Positions 57,871 through 64,000 of a DNA stretch of 64,000 bases are shown here, piece by piece (position 1 is the stretch's first letter; every line of letters begins with the position of its first letter). The notes below the pieces were generated by a model that worked only from the letters and a program-made list of their open reading frames with translations, ran no database searches and was not told the DNA's origin. Position numbers and translations under genes: made by a program. Source of the stretch: Crocodylus rhombifer (Eukaryota; Chordata; Crocodylia; Crocodylidae); NCBI GenBank assembly GCA_038503035.1, contig JAVSML010000980.1, positions 69,286 through 133,285 of the forward strand. Direction: 5' to 3'.

Positions 57871-60008
57871 TTTACCTTTTTTCCAGCTGGAGAACTGCAA
57901 AAAGAAGGAATGTATTACGAATGTGTAACGATACAGTCAAAAACTAGTTTTAAAAGTGTCCCTGAAAATGCATCACAGTTTAAACTGGTAATGCATATCC
58001 CCCAGAGCAGTGGTCCAATTTTTTTTTCCAGGCTTTTGTCAGCTTTTCTCAAGTGCTGAAGAAGCACTATCCTTAAGGAATTGTTCAGCAGAATCTTATG
58101 TATGACTAATCACAACTGTTGCTAGCCTCTTAGTTTTTACAGTAATGAGACTTCTTTGTGAATCTAATTATATCCACTAAGCTTGCACACAGGCACAGAT
58201 TAACACAGGAAGAGGAGGATAGCCTTTTGTTTATAAGGCCGCAGGGGTTTTCTTCTCTTAAGATGTAATGTGGCCTGTCTTTTTATAGAGAACAAAATTA
58301 CATTTTGCATCCCCATAATATCAGTGATGACATAATCAAGAAGTTTAATGATAAACACAATATTTTTAACCATGTTTGTTGACTTTTTTTAATAGATTCT
58401 TCCATAATTAAACACCAAGCTTCCCTACTGCCATTCCCCCCTTCCAGAATTAGCTTTTTGGAATATTCCGTAACAAGGTAGTCCCAAAGCCAACAGAATT
58501 GATTAGCACAGATGTTCCAGGGAGCCATGTTACATCCTTAATCAAAGGCATAGATGTTTGGGAAATGATTGAAGAAGTGCACTAACGTGCCATGTATTTT
58601 CACCTAGGCAACTCTAGACTGGCAGAAACGATATCTTGGTTCTGATAGAGGGTATGTACCTGTACATGTGAAATCTATACCTGGGCGGATTCTCTTCTGC
58701 TAGTTTGCAAAGGCCTCAAAAGCAGAGACTCTGGATTACCTTTAGAGCCTTTTCAGTGTTGTAATAGATTGTTGATAAATTGTGTGCTTTTTAATGGTAG
58801 CGTTTTGTTGTCGTGTTTATTATTGGCTTTTTTATGAAAGAAGTGCCATGCAGTGCCGCCTAGGCTTTTTGTAACCAGGACTTTTTTTGGTTAAGATATT
58901 ATTTTGTTTGATTATGTAGTTGTTCATATTAAATCAACAAAATTGTTCAAATGAATTCAACAGGTGTAATGAAAAGAGAAACATGCAGGATTTGGAAATG
59001 AAGTGAGGCTTTTCTTTATTACTGTTTGCAAATATGTTTCCCTCCAATCATTGTGATCTGACCTTAGTTTTCTTTATGCTGTTAATAAAGCATTTCCTGT
59101 TTGACAAGGGAGTATGTTGAAATAGTTTACAGGTGCTTATATTTTTTAAACTCTGCAGATAGCAAAGGATTTTAGCTCGTTTTCTAATCCAGTGCACAGA
59201 TGCTAATGTGATAACTGATTCTCACTATAATTTGAGGAGGAGGGTTATTAGGTTTGTGAACTGTAAACTGCTAAGCCATGGAAACGGTTTGGTCTCCCAG
59301 AATATTTTGATATAATAATGTTGCCCATAGGAAGGGTTTCCCTGGCACTTGAAAGAGTCTCGGAAGAATCAAGGGTTTATACAAAGTCTCAACAGGATTT
59401 TTTAAGAGCAGTGTGACAGGCAATGAGTATGTTGCTGGTGGTTGTGCTGCCAAATTTGGTTCAAACCAGAAATAAAGTAAAAAAAACCCATCAACAACAA
59501 AACCCCCCCAAAACTTTGTTTTTCCTTTTTATGTTAACATTCCAAAAAGGAAATACTGCTTTTGAAAGATAAGTATCTGCTGTGGAGGGTAAAAAAATGA
59601 AAAGACATTTTGGTCACCTCTTAAATGCTTGCGTGTCAGGCAGTTCTTTTAGAGGGCAAAGGTTGTAAGCTTGACAAGATAATGTCTCTTCCTACGCAAC
59701 AATGTCATCACCTCTTTCTTTCCTGCTAGAACATATGCTGCTGAGGCAGGGCAGTGGCTGAGGATGACTGTGTATCTGCTGACTGGTGATGAGACAGAGC
59801 TGGCATGCTGTTAGAAATATCCCTGCTTTAGTAAAGTTAACTGAAACTTCCTTCTGACGAGAGCTAATGATAAATTTATCTTAGCTGAAGATACATTTTT
59901 GAAGAAGTTGTTTCTTGTTTATTTGTGAACCCATATTATTTACAGTCAGCTTGCTAGGTTAGTATGTATATAAGCAACATGTATATTATATACTTATTAT
60001 GCAATATG
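57871..60008. other. unassigned AT-rich intron 2 sequence
   Basis: No exon recognised. AGCAGTGGTCCAA near 58005 could be the end of a hAT fragment, too short to call. Confidence 0.45.
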
Positions 60009-60016
60009 TATATAAT

Positions 60017-60955
60017 TAGTGTTTCGCATTTTAGGTTTTTACCAATTTTCAGCAATAAATTCCCATGGGGCTGGAGCTACTGCCTGGGGGCACAGGGCTC
60101 CTGTCTTTGACCTTGGGCAGGGCAGGAGATGCTGGTGCCAGGGTCAGGTGTTCACCCCCACACGCACACATCTGACCATGTGCCACTCCTCCCTACCCCC
60201 TCCCCCCAAAATGCCAAAATAGCCTGGCAACAAGCTGCTGCAGCAGGGGGGAGAGGCACCAGTGTAGCCCATCAGACGGTCCCCCTGCAGCAGGAAGCAA
60301 AGCAGGGGGAACTATCAGTGGGTGCAGGGCAAGGGAGCATGGCTCTCGGTACTACATGAACCCCGGGAGGGCTGTGGGGCTGCGCCAGCCTCTTCCGGGG
60401 GGGTGCGTGCCCCCGGATCTGCCCCCGGAACAAGAGCAGGCTGCTACCTGCCCCAAGCACCAGGAAGAACCCTGTGCCACCACCGGCCTTAGCCTGCAAC
60501 AGCAGGCTCCAGCAAGAACAAGCTGCCAAGCACTGGGAAGAGCCTGATGCTGCCACCGGCCCCAGCCTGCAGTGGCATCCTGCTCTGGTCCTGCATGCCA
60601 ACCTGGGGCACGAGCCCCCCGGGAAGAGCCTGGCACAGGCATAGGCCCCCAGCCCACAGTGCAAGAGCCATGCCCCCACATCCACTGACAGTTCCCCACC
60701 ACTTTACTCCCTGCTGCAGCCCTAGAAGCAGCTGATGGGCTGCACAGCACCACTTCCCCTGCCCCTTCCCTAGTCCTAGGCTTACTCCAGTCCCTCCCTC
60801 ACCCCTGTGGAACATATTATTTTCCCCAATTTAAACTGATTTTTTTCTTTCTTTCCTTTTATCCCTATTTCAACCTGGTTTTTATGTTTGGAAGATAAAC
60901 CCTGAAAAATTCCCAGAGTTATTTTAACAATAAAAACCAAAAATGCAGAACACTA
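60017..60955. mobile_element. hAT-type DNA transposon with perfect 8-bp TSD
   Basis: Flanked by identical TATATAAT at 60009-60016 and 60956-60963. TIRs TAGTGTTTCGCATTTTAGG and (inverted) TAGTGTTCTGCATTTTTGG match closely and extend through GGTTTTTA. The 939-bp body has a GC-rich centre (60060-60800) open in several frames without transposase motifs. Non-autonomous. Confidence 0.88.
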
Positions 60956-60963
60956 TATATAAT

Positions 60964-61379
60964 GTTAATATAATATAGTACTATGTTATCCATATACATT
61001 ATGTGTGAATTCTGTCTCTTACTGAAAGCTTCCCTGAGGCTTTCTTGGGAAGGACGAAGTAGGAATCTAATAAATGAAATGTAGAATGGGGTGTGATCCC
61101 GAAGTGCATTGAGTGTTTTTATTGACTTTAGTAGGCTTTTGATTAAGTTAAAAACAGTCATATTTGTCATTAGTCTCCAATTTGTTCTAGGCACAGCTAT
61201 GCTTGTGCTCTTCTATGGGTATATCCAATGTTTCTGGGCTTTGCTGGTTGCTAGATGGGCCTGGGGGAAAATTCCACTCTCTCCCTCCTGCCCTCCCCCT
61301 TGTTGCTACATGTATCAGGATTTTTCTTTTAAATCTTCCTCAGAGGCTTCGGGTATCGGCAGAAGCCAAGACTGGGGAT
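60964..61379. other. unassigned intron 2 sequence
   Basis: No exon or repeat family firmly recognised; its last part may already belong to the CR1-type 3' end that follows. Confidence 0.4.
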
Positions 61380-61797
61380 TGTGACTGAGGTGTGCCAATG
61401 TTTCTGTTGAGACTCCAAGCCTGTGTTTTCTGGCTAGAAGGGCTTGTCCCTCAGCTCACTGTTTGGGGTCAGGAAGGGGTTTTACCCCATGGTCAGATTG
61501 ATATGGACTGTGGGGGGTACTGGCTTCCTCTGTACCAAGAGGTATATAGGCCTCTCCTTGGGATTTCTTAAGCATATATCGACAACGTTTTACGGAAGCA
61601 GGACATTGCTTACCATGGTTCCCTTGCTTTACCTGTGGCAGGTTAGGTATTATGTCTTGTGTTGTGTCGGGGTTGACTATAGTTTTACTAAAAGGTTAGA
61701 TTAGGGATTTGTATAGGATGGTGTAGGTAGGGATGATCACTGGCAGGGGGTTGGACTTGATGACCTCTCAAGGTCCCTTCCAGTCCTATTTCTCTAA
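61380..61797 (+). mobile_element. CR1/L3-like LINE 3' end
   Basis: GGGTCAGGAAGGGGTTTTAC, GGTCAGATTGATATGGAC and GTACTGGCTTCCTCTG lead to GCAGGGGGTTGGACTTGATG and ACCTCTCAAGGTCCCTTCCA, a CR1-clade 3' terminus on the plus strand. No frame remains. Confidence 0.7.
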
Positions 61798-62457
61798 TTT
61801 TGTGATTAATATATAGTGCTTTTCAGTTGTAGTATTTTCCTTCCCTCTTCATCTTTGTTCGTGACTGCAGCTTTTGTGCACTATAGGTGCATGTCTTTGA
61901 GTCAGTCACCTAATCAAGTGGTGTCCTTTCTAAGACAGTTGTGTAAGAAATCTTTCATTCTGCTTTATGGGGAGCAGCGTTCTGTTCCACCCTTGGATAT
62001 CTTTCATATGTTGATAGTACCCCTCATAAAATTGTTTCTAGCCTAAGGAGGGCTCAAGTGTATACCATTGTAATGGGGCAGTACAGTATACAATGAAAGC
62101 AGGAGAGAATTCATTTTGGGAAGGGTAACAAGATAAAAAAAAAAAAAAAAAAATAGTAGCTTTGCCCTATTCTAGGGAAAAGTGTTTGCCTTTTTATATA
62201 AATGGACATTTCTGTTTGTTATCCATGCAGTTGTCTGTTACTGAAAGGCTATATAGATATCTTAATACATGCTATATATATTTTAATAGTTATAGGAGTT
62301 CTATGGAACATGTGCACACACATATACACCAGTATGTACATACGTGTATGTGTGTTTGTACATGGAATATATATGGAACTCTACAGAACACACATTAAGG
62401 AATAGACACTTTCCTAAGAAATTATGGGAACTCTACAGATTACGAGTAGAAATATCT
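61798..62457. other. unassigned AT-rich intron 2 sequence
   Basis: No exon recognised. A poly(A) run at 62135-62153 and TATATA/TGTGTG-rich stretches at 62250-62400. Confidence 0.45.
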
Positions 62458-63229
62458 ACTGCATTTAGCCAAGTCCAAGATAACTGAATTTAAGATCACC
62501 CCACCCCAATAATTATATTCTATGCATGGAAAATGTATAGAAAATGTGTTAGATTTTTCCATGTATAAAATCTAATAGTTGGGGATTAGGTTAGTAGGGA
62601 AAGTAGTGGCAGGGGAATAGGTTAGATGGTAAGGGAGATTAGAAGGGTGGGGGGCAGGTAGTAAGAGAGTTGAGCAGCCTGACTCTCTTGCTGCTTGCCT
62701 GTCCCCAGCATCTTCCCCCTGCCCCCTCCTGTTACTTGCCCCCCCTCTCCCCCATCTGTTCTTCCCACCTTTCCTCCTTTGCTCACCACTTACTCTCTGG
62801 CTCTGACAGGGCTCTTGCCACACTCCAACCTGGGCATGGAACATGTGGTTGCTCCAGCCCCAGTGTGGGCTGGGAGCAGCCATGGTGGTAGCAGCTCTGT
62901 CTGGGGCTCCATTTCTGGGGTCTGGCTGGAACTGCCACTTCCACAGTATGCCTATTGTGGTGTTACTAGACAGGGCCAGGTGCTCTGTCCTAAGCTGAAG
63001 ACCTGCCAGAGCTAGTAGGTAAGCAGTGAGCAAAGGTGGAAAAGATAGGGTGGGTGGGGTCAATATCTGCATCCCTGAACCTGGGTGGGAGCCAGGGCCA
63101 GAGATGCAGCAGCTGGCTCTTAGTCTCTTCCCCCCTCCACCCATTTTGCTGGAATCCAAGATGAAAGGCTTTTTTTCTTAATGTTATTTCAGGGGGAAAA
63201 TCCTTGTCTTGGATTCAAGTAAATACAGT
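62458..63229. mobile_element. TIR DNA transposon, non-autonomous
   Basis: The left end ACTGCATTTAGCCAAGTCCA and the inverted right end ACTGTATTTACTTGAATCCA are terminal repeats that continue through AAGA and a C-rich segment. The 772-bp body is GC-rich at the centre with ORFs on both strands but no transposase. No TSD identified. Confidence 0.6.
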
Positions 63230-63599
63230 TTTAAATCCAGTGGTTTCTTGTGACTCTCACTTATGTTTCTGGTAGGGGTGTGTGAAACACCTATGCTTTG
63301 TTTCGTTTGGGATTTGGCGTTTCAGAGGGACAGTGATTCATTGTGGTGTTTCAGATTACTGTTCCATTTCATTTAGACCGAAACTGTTTCGGACCTGTTT
63401 CAGAATTTCTATGGTGTTTCAGCCATAGGCTATAATGGGGAATCACAGAGCTACCTATAACTTTGTTATTTCTTGCCTGATTTGGATGAAGCTTGCAGGG
63501 ATGCTAGCCCCTTCAGAGACTATGAAGCCTGCCAAGTTTCAAGGAGATAGGCCTGCAGGGTTTTCTGGGAAACTGCACCTCAAGGTGCTGACAAGCAAA

Positions 63600-63600
<1 letters not shown>

Positions 63601-63637
<37 letters not shown>
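63601..63637. repeat. (TG)n microsatellite
   Basis: 37-bp uninterrupted TG tract inside the unclassified repeat. Confidence 0.97.
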
Positions 63638-63639
<2 letters not shown>

Positions 63640-63716
63640 AGGTGCAATTGGATGAAAACTGCAGGAATGGTAGCCCCTGTTCTCACCCTCACAACTCCAC
63701 TGCAAACAGTAAGCCT

Positions 63717-63799
63717 CAGGCCTCTCAAAGATCTTACAGGACTTTCCCCAGCTAGGCCCCAGGTGTCTCAAAGATCTTACAGGGCTTTCCTCAGCTAGG
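63717..63799. repeat. two-unit 43-bp tandem repeat
   Basis: Units 63717-63756 and 63760-63799 differ at only a few positions (AGGCCTC versus AGGTGTC; ACTTTCCCC versus GCTTTCCTC). Confidence 0.85.
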
Positions 63800-64000
63800 A
63801 CTGTGCAATGGCTAGAGGTTATCAGGTGCCTCCTGCTCTTACCTGTCTGTTACTAGGGAGATTTGCAGGCCTGGCATTTCTTGGGGCTGCCAAACCACCG
63901 GCAGTCCCACCCAGACCTCCCTACCGTGGAAGAGTGCAGTTTTAGGTCATGCCCAGGATGATGTGGGGCCTCCTCCTTCCCATATTCCCCCAGCCCTTAT

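Larger units (their letters stand above)
63270..64000. repeat. unclassified dispersed repeat, runs off window
   Basis: Starts near GGTAGGGGTGTGTGAAACAC with several TGTTTCGTTT/GTTTCAG-type motifs. A segment (GGATGAAGCTTGCAGGGATG, then CTAGCCCC) near 63484 is partly repeated near 63648 on the other side of the (TG)n. A 40-bp unit containing CTCAAAGATCTTACAGG is tandem at 63717-63756 and 63760-63799. Confidence 0.45.

Noticed and set aside
58000..58040. AGCAGTGGTCCAA as a hAT transposon end
   Set aside because: No partner end or TSD found; too short to annotate.
60272..60815. ORFs up to 137 codons on the minus strand
   Set aside because: Same reason: GC-rich interior of a non-autonomous transposon without recognisable protein features.
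62572..63159. 195-codon minus-strand ORF
   Set aside because: Falls within TIR element 62458-63229; composition-driven, no domain.

Overview
This is vertebrate nuclear DNA with no prokaryotic or viral gene organisation. The one host coding segment I can support is a single 152-bp exon at 17387-17538 (+). It encodes the C-terminal half of a PDZ domain that best matches SHROOM2, an actin-binding cell-shape protein, and it has a polypyrimidine tract plus AG before it and a GT donor after it. The rest of the window would then be the 3' part of SHROOM2 intron 1 (1-17386) and the 5' part of intron 2 (17539-64000). No second exon was found.

The repeats suggest a crocodilian, probably alligator-like, with a turtle as the alternative. 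CR1 LINEs dominate and many are ordered, partly open copies. There are numerous short hAT-type terminal-inverted-repeat elements, one Tigger/pogo-like element and a few worn MIR-like or tRNA-headed SINEs. I see no L1 or Alu. This assignment is inference from repeat style, not an alignment.

Layout. 1-17 kb: CR1 pieces (1-565, 1111-1580, 3235-3436, 10138-10921), a nested CR1-in-CR1 (4751-7690 with 5380-6058 inside), a palindromic element (3583-3905), a strong hairpin (2401-2476) and hAT-type elements (10922-11970, 13404-13655, 15559-15729). 17.4 kb: the PDZ exon. 19-31 kb: CR1 copies at 19410-19740, 22216-24395 and 29018-30150 (the last with an open 363-codon reverse transcriptase frame), a foldback element (21647-21981), a 186-bp MITE (26201-26386) and a hAT element with a Tigger-like element nested in it (27499-28828). 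32-47 kb: a series of TIR elements, some with clear 8-bp target-site duplications (34458-34849, 39865-41403, 46342-46610), plus CR1 44277-45117. 46.8-57.9 kb: two long CR1 copies. The second (52351-57870) is nearly full length, with remnants of ORF1 (esterase motifs), endonuclease and reverse transcriptase, and it carries an opposite-strand CR1 that contains a 400-N assembly gap. 60-64 kb: two more TIR elements (60017-60955 has a perfect 8-bp TSD), a CR1 3' end and an unclassified repeat running off the window.

The genes do not form a pathway: one developmental gene spans a repeat-filled intron landscape. I found no convincing new biological system. The most informative features are the nested insertions, the paired long and internally deleted transposon copies, several large foldback structures, and the gap sitting inside an inverted CR1 pair.
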